From: Quercus robur
Lineage: Eukaryota > Streptophyta > Magnoliopsida > Fagales > Fagaceae
Length of the DNA: 64,000 bases
Reading direction: 5' to 3'
Assembly: GCF_932294415.1 (NCBI RefSeq)
Contig: NC_065543.1
Span: 41,934,277 to 41,998,276, forward strand
The notes beneath the pieces were generated by a model, which saw only the letters and a list, made by a program, of their open reading frames with translations, made no database searches and had not been told where the DNA came from. The position numbers and the translations under genes are program-made. Positions 53,516-63,589 of the stretch are shown here, one piece after another (the stretch's first letter is position 1; each line of letters begins with the position of its first letter).

Positions 53516-55968
53516 GGCGTAAATGTACTTTTAGTCCCTACATTTTGACTTTTTTCCATTTTAGTCCCTACATTTTATTTTTACCATTTTTAATCCCTAA
53601 ACCAATTAATGCAGGATATTTAAGTCCTTGAAACACTATTTCGTCAACCAACTTACGGGGAAACTGACGTTGGCATTAAAATATTATTAAAAAAATTATT
53701 TAACATTTTTTAAATGCCAAAATTAAAAAAATTAATTACTCAATTTTAATTAAAAAAAACAAAAAATTTTATTTTCTTTCAAACAAAAATTTTTCTTTCT
53801 TTTAATTAATATGATTTTTTTTTATTCCAATCTTTTTTTTCTTCAGAAGAACATATTCATGTTCTTTATGTTCTTCCCCATATATGATTCATGTAAGGAC
53901 TCAATTTGTAACGACCCCAAATTGGTTTATTGGGCTCGAACGTTAAAGGCCCAAACAATAAATTTGTAGAGAGTGGGCTGAAAGGCTAGGCCTTGGTCAC
54001 CGGACAGTGGTTAGTCATGGTGTTCATGGTGGACGCACAGAGATGAACTAAGTTTGTCCATGGACCTTGTCTATTGAGCTTAATGTTCTTATTATTCCTT
54101 TCACTTTTTGGGTACCATTGTTTCAGCCTCCCTTTTTGGCGTATGAATCTTTACATTATATAGTCCTTCTCAGTTGATCCTGACCTTCCATCTGTCAATC
54201 AGGCAGGTAACTACTCGAGTGCCTGTCCCATCAGCCGCCTGCCCCCACTTTCTGTTAGTTGCAATAACCGAAGCCACACTATTCAGGGGTCTTTTCCCAT
54301 CAATGTGGCTAGGACGTTTGTTGGCGCATTTAATGCGGAGGTGACATCTTTCCCTTGAACCACTCCCACACTGTACCTCCGTGTGAGTCCCATTCTACTC
54401 GCCTTTTCTTCTGGGAGCGCTTTGGAGGCTGCCTTTGATAACGTGTCGCTCTTCCCTTTTAGGCCTCGGGACACCGAGGACAGGGTCATCCTCGGCTGCA
54501 CCTCTAGGCCATTTGGACTTTCGCTGCTTGTCCTCGGCAACTACTCTCCTCGGCGCGGGCCTTGGGCCCTAATGGAAAGTGGGTCGGGACCACAAATTCT
54601 CTGGCCCCACAATTCATATTCTTACCAAATTAATCCTTATTTTCTTATCATTTTCTTTTCCTTTCTTGTACTTTCTTTATAACCAAACACATCAAAACAA
54701 AATAAATAAATAAAATTTCTTTCTTGTTTTTTTTTTCTTTTCATTATTTTTTTTCAGAAGAACATGTTCATGTTGATTGTGTTCTTCCCTATGATTATCT
54801 CCAACAAAAAACAAACCCTAAACCTAGATCCTAACCAAACCCCAAATCCATATCCCCAATAAAGCAAACCTTAGCCTTCAAACCCATAAATTTTCTTGGC
54901 AAACAAACACAAAAAAAATCCACTGGAAAAAAAAAAAACCCCTAATCACCACCACCGAATCAACCGAATCATAGAACATGAAGATCAAACCCAAGCAAAA
55001 GAATTGAAACAATTGAAATCTACCACTAAAAAGTAAGATTAAGACCCATGAAAAACAACCCCACCCATGCCGTCCATCAAGCTACCAGATCAAACAACTG
55101 AGACCCAAAATCCTTCAAACAACTGAGACCCACAATCCATCAGCCAAAAACTGTACAATCTTGATCACCAGATCCACCTCCGACCCACTAAAAGCAAGTC
55201 CCACCACAACCCAACCTTTAGAAACCCAGCTAAATAATATTGAAGAAGGAACAAGATTGAGAACTAGTGGTGGCGCCGATGACATGGAGCTAGTGATGGG
55301 TGGCAATGGTGAAGGGAGTCGGTGATGGGTGGTGTCGAATAGGGTGGAACCGGTGATGGGTGGTGATGAAGACGGTGGAATTAGTGATGACTAAGAGAGA
55401 AGGGCTGAGGGTAGGTTGGGTTGTGGAGAGAAATTTGATTGCCATGATGCATCTCATTGCTAGATCCACAATATCCTTCAAACCCATAAATTCTTAAACC
55501 CGATCTCTTTCTTCTCAACCCAGCAAATGATTTCTTTCTTCTCAACCCGATCTCTTTGTGTTTGTAAATCTGATTGATTTTATGGGTTTCGTAGCTAAGG
55601 AAATACAAGAAAAGAAAAAAAAAATATTGATTTTTTAAATTTCTGGGCAAGGTTTGCTGGGAAGAAAACGGAGAACATGATTAACGGGAAGAACACATGT
55701 TCTAGATTCTTCATGTTCTTCCCAAAAAAAGAGAAACAAAATTAATAGAAAATCTTTTCTTTTCTTTTTAAAAAAATAAGAAGGTTAAAAATTTTATTAT
55801 TATTTTAATGCTCATGTCAGTTTTTCCGTTAGTTGACTGACAGAATGGTGCTTCAAGGACTTAAATGTCCCGCATTAATTGGTTTAGGGACTAAAAGTGG
55901 TAAAAATAAAATGTAAGGACTAAAATGAAAAAAAGTCAAAATGTAGAGATTAAAAGTGCATTTGCGTC
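53516..55968. mobile_element. non-autonomous MULE with long TIRs, split by a solo LTR
   Basis: Inverted repeats of about 175 bp lie at 53516-53690 (starting GGCGTAAATGTACTTTTAGT) and 55795-55968 (ending …CATTTGCGTC). The flanks are AATTTTTTA at 53507-53515 and AATTTTTTA at 55969-55977, a perfect 9-bp target duplication as expected for Mutator-like elements. The interior shows no transposase; frames there are low-complexity. Removing the nested solo LTR and its duplication leaves about 1.73 kb. The right end lies 84 bp from the stop of the RING gene, so it sits in or next to that gene's 3'UTR. Confidence 0.88.
53892..54611 (-). mobile_element. solo LTR nested in the MULE
   Basis: Bounded by TGTAAGGACTC and GGCCCCACA, 720 bp, flanked by ATTCA on both sides (53887-53891 and 54612-54616). 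Its first 100 bp match the LTRs at 18649 and 21604 (GTAACGA, AAAGGCCCAAACAAT, GAAAGGCTAGGCC, GGACAGTGG). TATA box on the minus strand at about 54156-54163. Confidence 0.88.
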
Positions 55969-56052
55969 AATTTTTTATAACGGCTACTATTCTAAAATAC
56001 AAACTTCAATTAACAACTTATCTATACAAAGAAACAACATTGACCCAAAACT

Positions 56053-56769
56053 CTAAAAGGCATAATGTGGCATTGGGTATCGGCACAGAGGACAGAAGTG
56101 ACTTGTCTGCAACCACTTGCCGATACATTTTCCGTGATAAACATGTGAACACGGCATGCTAGTGACTTCGAAACCTATCTGAAACTCTTGCAAGCAGATG
56201 CTACATTCTTGAATTGAGTTAGAGTTTGAACTTGGCTGAAACCTAATCTTCTCCAAGGCCTCAATAGAAGATTTAGTCGCTGGAATGGACTTGGACTTAT
56301 AAGTCTCCATGGAGTCCAAGACTATGGTATCGTAATCGAGCACCAAATCCACAATAGGCGCCTCTATTTCCGTTAACTCCACGTATATTATGTCCACAAC
56401 AATGGGCATCCTCGATGTCCCAGCCAATCCAGCAACTTGTTGTACCATAGTACCATGATCTTCCACTGGGATCTCGAACTCTCTAAGCAAAGAGTACAAG
56501 CAACCACCATTGATATCTTGCGACATCACTTCATGTTTGGAAAGCCATAACAATCTTTCAATATCGGATGTAATTTCTTCGTAGGAAGACACTGGTTCTT
56601 GGCTGTTGCCGATGTAGTTCTTCTGTTGATTTACCTTAAGCATGTGAAATTCGATGCAGAAGACTTTGGACTCGTCGTCCACCTCAATCTGAGGTTGTTG
56701 CTGGTTGGTGGGTTGGCTTGGCCGCTGCCATATCTGGAAATCAAAAATTCTGAAGAAGTTGCAAGGCAT
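56053..56769 (-). CDS. RING-H2 finger protein, probable E3 ubiquitin ligase
   Basis: A single-exon gene of 238 aa with a C-terminal RING-H2 domain at about 189-229: C-x2-C-x14-C-x1-H-x2-H-x2-C-x10-C-x2-C, all eight zinc ligands present and the conserved Trp (GKWL) before the last pair. Such domains recruit an E2 enzyme to ubiquitinate a substrate. The N-terminal 180 residues have no recognisable domain; they contain many Glu/Asp and a VVDIIYVEL…DLVLDYD segment. The protein has no clear membrane anchor, unlike ATL-type ligases. The start at 56769 is the first ATG, with a TATA-like TTATATA about 60 bp upstream. The substrate and pathway are unknown. A MULE lies 84 bp beyond the stop. Confidence 0.88.
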   Translation of the reverse strand: MPCNFFRIFDFQIWQRPSQPTNQQQPQIEVDDESKVFCIEFHMLKVNQQKNYIGNSQEPVSSYEEITSDIERLLWLSKHEVMSQDINGGCLYSLLREFEIPVEDHGTMVQQVAGLAGTSRMPIVVDIIYVELTEIEAPIVDLVLDYDTIVLDSMETYKSKSIPATKSSIEALEKIRFQPSSNSNSIQECSICLQEFQIGFEVTSMPCSHVYHGKCIGKWLQTSHFCPLCRYPMPHYAF

Positions 56770-57560
56770 GGTTGAATGTTTACTTGGAAAGCAACGAACA
56801 ATAGGGAAAGGGAAAGAAAACGTATATAAGAGGAGGATGCTAATATGGTAACGACTTCAAGAATCTGAGAGTTTTTGAGACCCAATATATGCCTAGGCAA
56901 GTATATATCGGTGTTGGGAAAACCGGTTTGGTCTCGGAATAGAGTTCCAATTCCTAGTCGGATACCAACTAAAGTTACCAAGAAGGCAAGAAGCAAGAAA
57001 TACCCACCCGATTTTCTAACTTTATGCTTAAGGAAATAAAAAAAAATTAAAATCCACCAGAATATATTTCCTATCTCTACTAGATTTAGGAAATTAATTA
57101 ATAATATACTGTCTTTGTTTTCCAATTTTTTTTTTTTTTTTTTTTATAGGAAAAAGATAAATACTTGATTTAGATTTTATTATTATACTCAAGATTTTGG
57201 GTAAGGTTTAGGCCCAATGTGTAGTTGCATTAGACCTACTAAGATAATGACACGTGTTTAAAGATGGACACATAGTTTTGGGCATATATTACCATCATGA
57301 TAGATTAGTGCAATTGGACACTAGATTTAAGGGAAATCCTTGAAATTTTAAAATAAATAATTTAGAATCATAATAAACATTAACATCTTAAAAAAAAAAA
57401 GCTTGACTATGATCATTTTAATATATTTATTTAAATATTAATAATGAAACAAATTTAATTACTTGTTTTAAAATATCTAAATAATTTTTTAATAAAGTTA
57501 CATTAAAATCATCAATACAATTTTATTTAAAAATAAAAAATTTTATAAAGAGTACAAATA
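56770..57560. other. upstream of the RING gene, intergenic
   Basis: TATA-like CTTATATACG on the minus strand at about 56821-56831. A long minus-strand frame at 56631-57125 overlaps the RING promoter and N terminus in another frame and is not taken as a gene. Further out it is AT-rich with a poly(T) run at about 57126-57145. Confidence 0.5.
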
Positions 57561-57565
57561 GCAAT

Positions 57566-58360
57566 TGTAGGGAGTGGAATAGTCACACCCCGGACTTGAA
57601 GCCCAAGGAGCAATTGGGCCATGGGAAAGAATTGGGCCTAACCTATGTTTAGAAGGAAAGCTCGATGGACAGCGAATCATGCAATGAGAATAGTAAGGTC
57701 ATCCCAAGCGTCATGGGAAAAATGAGTGAGGCAAAAGATTAGTTCCTGTGAAGATGATGAGGTGCTACATTACCCGAGGTGAGGGGTGTAGGTGGTCCAC
57801 GTATGGTTACTTGAAGATTCCTGAAACCATGGGAAGGTTCAGGAACATGCAAGAAGGTTGAAGATCTTTACCTTCGCGTCAGTTATGAGGTTCTTACCTT
57901 ACCTCTGCCGCATTAAATGCAAGTGAAACAGCCTGAACAATAGCAGCAACCCCCAGAAGTCAGAGTTCTAGGATAAGGGAGAGGAAGAATCTGATAAAGT
58001 GGAGAAAAATATCCCTGAGGTTCTGGTAAACAACAAGACAGCTGTAGCGATAAGAGCAAGGATTGAAACTATAAAAGGAGGAGGAGAGGTAAAGTAAATG
58101 GGGATCAGAAAAATCTTCTGGGAGGGAGAAATAGAAAGAGAGAAACAGTAGCACTAAGGGTGTCACCACAAGAACAGTATAGTTTCTAAGTTTAACACTT
58201 GTAATTGTAATCAGGCCAGAAATGGTGATAGAAATCCATTGCTTGTGTTTCCCATTGTGGAGTGTATATTCCTTGTTGATTGTTTAAGTTGTGTTAACTA
58301 TTGTTGTAGAGATTCGAGATAGCCTCCTCGGGGGAGGGGCCAAAAATCAGTGTCCCTATA
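57566..58360 (+). mobile_element. solo LTR with a mutated 3' terminus
   Basis: Starts TGTAGGGA and ends TCCCTATA, an inverted repeat in which the expected terminal CA has become TA. GCAAT flanks both sides (57561-57565, 58361-58365), a perfect 5-bp duplication that confirms the boundaries. TATA box TATAAAAG at about 58070. It shares CTGCCGCATTAAATGCA with the 10.1-kb solo LTR. Confidence 0.78.
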
Positions 58361-58365
58361 GCAAT

Positions 58366-58707
58366 TTTTACACCATAGCAAAAAAAAAATTCATTGGGCT
58401 CATTTGTTTTCTTTTTTTTTTTTTTTTTTTTTTGGTCTAGTTAAATTTTTTTCACAAGTCAAGAAAAGAGAGCACAGATTTGTTGTACAATATCTAATAG
58501 TTAGGTGTTAGAAATTTGCAAAACAAAAGAATAGAGTTTTTCTTTCTTGTTCTTTTTTCCCTCTCAAGAAGCTCCCATATCTAAAGCCCACACATGACTC
58601 TGTCTTCTTCTATATTTATTCAAATTCCTGATTCAAAACCCTAAACTTCAATCTCCCCCAAAATTCTAGGGTTTTATTCTTCGAATCAATCAAATCAAGA
58701 TCCAAAA
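58366..58707. other. 5' flank of fragment B
   Basis: From about 58545 it is homologous to 51840-51999 upstream of fragment A. Before that it is AT-rich with a poly(T) run. Confidence 0.5.
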
Positions 58708-58879
58708 AATGGACCATCACCACCACCATCAACAACAACAACAATGGAGTCCCATGCCAATCCCAGGTAACATCTGCCTCACCTGCTCAAATTCCCATTT
58801 TCCATTCATTTGTGTTTGCCTTGAGGGAGAGGAAAAAAAAAAAAAAACTTATTGGTTGGAGGAGCAGAGGCAAAAATAG
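58708..58879 (+). pseudogene. 5' fragment of a His/Gln-rich gene, copy B
   Basis: MDHHHHHQQQQQWSPMPIPG, then NICLTCSNSHFPF with a CxxC pair, then out-of-family Lys-rich sequence to TAG 58877. Upstream and coding bases match copy A at 51840-52110. It ends in simple sequence with no later exon, so it is a truncated gene start rather than a working gene. Alternatively PMPIPG|GTAAC is a real splice donor with distant exons outside the homologous part, which I cannot exclude. Confidence 0.45.
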
Positions 58880-59099
58880 ATTAGTGGGAGGGATAGGGGC
58901 AGAGTGTGTGTTTGAAAGAGGGAAAGGGGTAGAGTCAAAGCCTCTAGTATTAGGGGAGGGAGAGAGTAATTTTTTTCTATTTTATAATAATTTAGTTTAA
59001 TAAAAAATAAAACGAAAAAATTAAATACAAATAGTGATGTGGAAAATTGTAGAACTTCAAAGTTTATGTGGCACAATATAGAGAAGTCAACAAATAGTC

Positions 59100-59690
59100 A
59101 AAGGTTTCGATTATGTATTATTTATAGATAATGACATAAACTTTGCCCCTTCACATCTCGTTCTCTCTCACTCTCTCTCTCTCTCTCTCTAAAAAAAACA
59201 CTTCTTTTGTTATACAACAACATTTAAACGCTTCTTTGTCCCTTTGAATGGATCAATGGCAAGTATGCAAAGCCTTAACAAAAAGAAAAGGAACACCAAT
59301 ACTTGAGAAAGTCATACTGTAGGTATTCTAAATCCAGTTAAATCTACATCAAAACTTTCCAAAATAATTTAAACAAAACAGTCTACCAAAAGTAATTTAA
59401 ACTGATTAATTCTTAAATCTGAACCCAATGATTAAAGGTTCAAGCCAATTATGTATTTTCAAGAGAATGAATGCATAATAGTTCATTGGTTTTGACTTAA
59501 AATGTTTGATTCTTAAATCCAATTCCAAAGGTTCAAAGCCAACTATGTAATACATTCCAGAGAACAAATGCTCATAAAGCTCTCTAAGTGAGTAAGTTAA
59601 GAAGAAGCTACTTAAATACAATCTTTGAAATATTCAATCCAAAAACGAAGAAGAAACAGTTTAAGAAAAGATTAATCTTTGAATTTCAAT
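59100..59690 (+). repeat. duplicated block, right copy
   Basis: Contains in one piece the sequences that are split between 50300-51060 and 53240-53506 in the left copy. A (CT)n run lies at about 59165-59190. Confidence 0.7.
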
Positions 59691-59695
59691 CCTAC

Positions 59696-60357
59696 CACTA
59701 CAAAAAAACATTGCTATAGGCATATCTATAGCAACATTTTAAAACACTAGGCCTATAGTAGCGTTCTACAAACGCCACAATAGGTCTATTAAAAAAAAAA
59801 ATCTTAAAAGACAATTGAGAAAAACAAAATATTTTAAAAAGGACCTATAGTAGCGTTTCGGAAACACCATTATAGGTTTTCGTCTTACAATGGGCCTATA
59901 GTGGCGTTTGTAAAACGCTGCTATAGTTTAACCCCTAAAAAAAAAAAATTTGAGGGACCTATAGCAGTGTTTAATAAACACCACTATAGGCACTTTTTAT
60001 TTTGGTTTTTTTTATTTTTTTTTATTTTGGGTTTTTTTAATAAGGACTTATGAAAAAAAATTAAAAATGACCTATAGCGGCGTTTTACAAACGTTGCTAT
60101 AAGTCCTGGTCTTACAATGGCTTTTAGTGACATTTGTAAAACGTTGTTATAGCCTAACCCCCGAAAAAAATTAAGGGACCTATAGCAACTTTTAATAAAG
60201 GCCATTATAGGCCCTGGTCTTACAAGGGCCTATAGTGGTGTTTAGAAAATGCTGCTATACCCCAACACTCAAAAAAAGAAAAAAGGACCTATAGCAGCGT
60301 TTAATAAACACCACTATAGGCACTTCTTAATTTGGTTATTTTTTTTATTGGCTGAGT

Positions 60358-60394
<37 letters not shown>

Positions 60395-60612
60395 AAAGGA
60401 CTTACGAATAAAATTTAAAAAGGACCTATAGTAGCATTTTACAAACGCCACTACAGGTCTTGGTCTTACAATGTGCCTATAGTGGTGTTTGTAAAACATT
60501 GCTATAGCCCAACCCCCTCAAAATAAATTTTAGGGGCCTTTAACAACGTTTAATAAACGCTACTATAGGCCCTGGTCTTACAAGGGCCTATAGTGGTGTT
60601 TGTAAGACCAGG
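59696..60612 (+). mobile_element. CACTA element terminal fragment with subterminal repeat array
   Basis: Begins CACTACAAAAAAACATTGC, the CACTA terminus, preceded by TAC. It is followed by about 900 bp in which CCTATAG and AGCGTTT…AAACGC words recur some twenty times in both orientations, the subterminal transposase-binding array of En/Spm-like elements. No opposite CACTA/TAGTG terminus and no transposase were found before the array ends at about 60612, so the element is truncated or broken there. Confidence 0.75.
60575..60612. repeat. short hairpin at the broken end of the CACTA array
   Basis: CCTGGTCTTACAA and TTGTAAGACCAGG face each other across about 15 nt containing CCTATAGTGGTG. Confidence 0.7.
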
Positions 60613-61150
60613 GGGGCTAGGGCCCTCCCGAGTTTTGAAAAAAAATTCCAGAATAATAGTACTAAAAATAGATTAAAAAAATAAAAATTTAGGAAGAAAC
60701 TTAATTACTAGCCCCCCAAATTTTTTTACAAAAAATACATATAACAATCCAGTTTTAAAACCGAGCCCATTCTTTGTTCCATAAACAATTTTGGTAAAAA
60801 AAAAAGAAAAAGAAAAAAGAAATCACTGGTTAGTCAGATTCTTATTCCGAATTAAAGTAGGACTTCAAAATCTAATTAAATTAGGACTATAAAATCTAAA
60901 TAAATACACACAAATCACAACATTAAAGTCACAACACATGGTAAAAGAAAAAATAAAAAACTTCACAAATACAACCCAAACCTCCCAACCCGGTAACCCC
61001 AAAGATCTAAATTTCCTTAGCCACAACAACTACCCAAAGCAGCAAGTAGTCAAGCTATCTTCTCCTCTGTTGCTCGATCTATCTTCACTATGGACGTGTG
61101 GTAAGTTTCTCACTAGTCTCTCTATTAGAGTCTTTGTCTATCTTTTATCT
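60613..61150. other. junction region between the CACTA fragment and the gypsy remnant
   Basis: GGGGGCTAGGGCCCTCCCGAG and, about 100 bp on, ACTAGCCCCCCAAATTTT suggest the two ends of a small inverted-repeat element (about 60605-60725). The rest is AT-rich. No gag-like sequence is recognised. Confidence 0.4.
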
Positions 61151-61392
61151 TAATATTTGAGGTGAAAGTGGCTAATGGTGCTACCATTTAGACTCAAGGT
61201 ATGTGTGCAAATGTTAGAGTTTCTATGCAAGGACATGCCTTTGCAGTGGATTTGAATGTTCTGCCCCTAGGTGACTGTGAATTGGTTTTTAGTACCACAA
61301 TGACTTTGGTAGGACTGCACCCTACTGATCACTCTCTACAAGAAGGCAAACAATTCTTTAAACAACCTGTGAGAAAGGGCATTCTTTTGTAG
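61150..61392 (+). pseudogene. protease C-terminal remnant
   Basis: NVRVSMQGHAFAVDLNVLPL followed by GDCELV is the region after the aspartic protease active site in gypsy polyproteins. An internal deletion follows (…VFSTTMTLVGLHPTDHS…), then TAG 61390-61392 where the family has Gln. Confidence 0.7.
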
Positions 61393-61395
61393 ATT

Positions 61396-62790
61396 ATGTC
61401 CTTGAGGTCTGTCACTACATCTTCCAAACCTTGTGACCCTGCTATTGAGCAACTCTTATCTGAGTTTGCCTCAGTATTTGCCACACCTATTGGTTTATCT
61501 CCTTGTAGAGGTCATGAGTATCAGATTCTTTTGAAGGATGGTATTGCCCTATTTGTCAAAGACATTATAGATACCCACATTTTCAGAAAGTTGAGATTGA
61601 GAAGATAGTAACTAAATTGTTGGAAGTTGGTTCTATTAGACCTAGATAGAGTCCATTCTCTTCTCCAATGTTGTTAGTGAGGAAAGCAGATGGCTCTTGG
61701 AGAATGTGTGTTGACTATTGGGCTTTGAATTAGGCTACAATCAAGGACAAGTTTCCTATTCCAGTGGTGGATGAGTTGCTTGATGAGCTTGCTAGTTCCA
61801 CAATCTTTTTAAATTGGACTTAAGGTTTGGAAATCACCAAATTCGTATGAGAGAGGAGGATGTTCATAAAACTGCTTCTAGGACACATGATGGACATTAT
61901 GAGTTTCTGGTTATGCACTTTGGCTTGACCAATGCTCCATCAACATTTCATTCTTTAATGAATGATGTATTCAGGCCTTTCTTGAGGAAATATGTGCTGG
62001 TTTTCTTTGATGATATTCTTATTTTCAGCCCATCCTTGGAGTTACATCTTCAGCATCTCAAAATTGTATTGGAGTTGCTGTTGCACCATCAATTGTATGC
62101 CAGGAGAAGTAAATGTGTATTTGGCAGTTCAGAGGTGGAGTATCTTGGTCACATCATTTTTGGCTAGGGTGTGAGTACTGATCCTAAAAAAACTACTACC
62201 ATGGTGTCTTGGCCTTTCCTTACATCTGTTAAAGCCTTGAAGGGTTTTTTGGGCTTAACAGGTTACTATAGAAAGTTCATAAAGCATTATGGACAGATAG
62301 CTGCCCCACTCACTACACTCTTGAAGAAAAACTCTTTTGTTTGGTCTGATCAGGATGAGGTTGCCTTCCAACAACTTAAGGTTGCAGTGAGTCATCCTCC
62401 AGTTTTGGCTTTACTTGATTTCAATCTTCCTTTTACTATAAAGTGTGATACTTTAGGTTTGGGTTTAGGGGCTATCCTGATGCAAGATCAAAGGCTTATT
62501 GCTTTTCATAGCCAATTGTTTAAAGGAAAAGCCTTACAACTATCAACTTATGAGAAGGAGTTACTTGCTTTGGTCATTGTTGTACACAAGTGGAGGCCTT
62601 ATCTCTTGGGAAGGCCTTTCATCATCAAAACTGACCAACAGAGTTTGAAGTAAATTTTAGAGCAAAGGATTGCTACACCTGCTCAACAGAAGTGGTTAAC
62701 AAAGCTCTTGGGTTACTTGTTTGTGGTGGAATACAAGCAAGGGTGTGAGAATAAAGTTGCTGATGCTTTATCTAGGAGATTAGATTTAGC
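61396..62790 (+). pseudogene. reverse transcriptase and RNase H remnant
   Basis: The catalytic FFDD motif ([11 protein letters not shown]) lies at about 61996-62028 and is preserved. GFLGLTGYYRKFIKHYG marks the RT-RNase H connection and TYEKELLALV the RNase H region, ending KVADALSRR at about 62754-62780. Frameshifts lie near 61560 and 61820. In-frame stops include TAG 61647, TAG 61731, TAG 62165 and TAA 62651. It is not functional. Confidence 0.88.
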
Positions 62791-63039
62791 TTTTGTAGAC
62801 TATTCCATTGCTAGTGCAAACACTCCTACTTCATTATGCTTGATCTCTTTTCCTTACCCTTCTTGGATTGATGAACTCAAGACAAGTTATCAGTTTGACC
62901 CAGTTATGTTGTCCTTGCTTCAACAGTTACAAGATGGTTCTGATAGGCCTAACTTATTTTCTCTGCATAATGGTTTGATCTTGTATAAAGGCAGGGTGTA
63001 TATGAGCCCTTCTTGTGGATTGAAGTTTAAGGTCCTTTA

Positions 63040-63580
63040 GCAGGTTCATGATAGTCCTTGGGCGGCCATTTAGGATTTCTGAAGTCTTACCATAGATTGA
63101 AGCAAGATTTTTATTGGGTTGGTATAAGGGCAGATTTGAAGAAGTATATAAGGGAGTGTGGGGTGTGTCAGCCAATGAAGCATGAAACTTGCCATCCTGC
63201 TGGCCTGCTCCAACCCTTGCCCATACTTGATAAGCCTTAGACTGCAGTGAGCATGGATTTTGAGGTGGGCTTGCCTAAATCCTAGAGATTGGTTGTAGTT
63301 ACGATAATGGTGGATAGGTTAACCAAATATGTTCATTTTATAGGGTTGTCCCATCCTTACTCAATTGCTAAAGTGGTTGCTCTATTTGCTCAGCATGTCC
63401 TCAAGTTACATGGCATGCCTACTTCCATTGTGTCTAATAGAGATCCTATGTTTACTGCTATGTTTTGGGCTTAAACTTCAAGGTGTTCAACTTGCCATGT
63501 CATCTGCTTGTCATCCTCAATCAGATCGTTAAATTGAGGTAGTAAATAAAAGCTTGGAGTAGAGTGATCTCCTTACAAGT
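63040..63580 (+). pseudogene. integrase remnant
   Basis: The zinc-finger part is GGHLGFLKSYHRLKQDFYW…CGVCQ. The catalytic core includes SMDFEVGLPKS with a stop after it, DRLTKYVHFIG, and SNRDPMFTAMFW. Past 63475 the sequence continues in another frame (ACHPQSDR, then a stop) and about 100 residues are missing before the tail. Confidence 0.8.
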
Positions 63581-63589
63581 AGTAGTCTA

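Noticed and set aside
56631-57125. 164-codon hydrophobic minus-strand frame upstream of the RING gene
   Set aside because: Overlaps the RING N terminus in another frame and crosses its promoter; no family resemblance.
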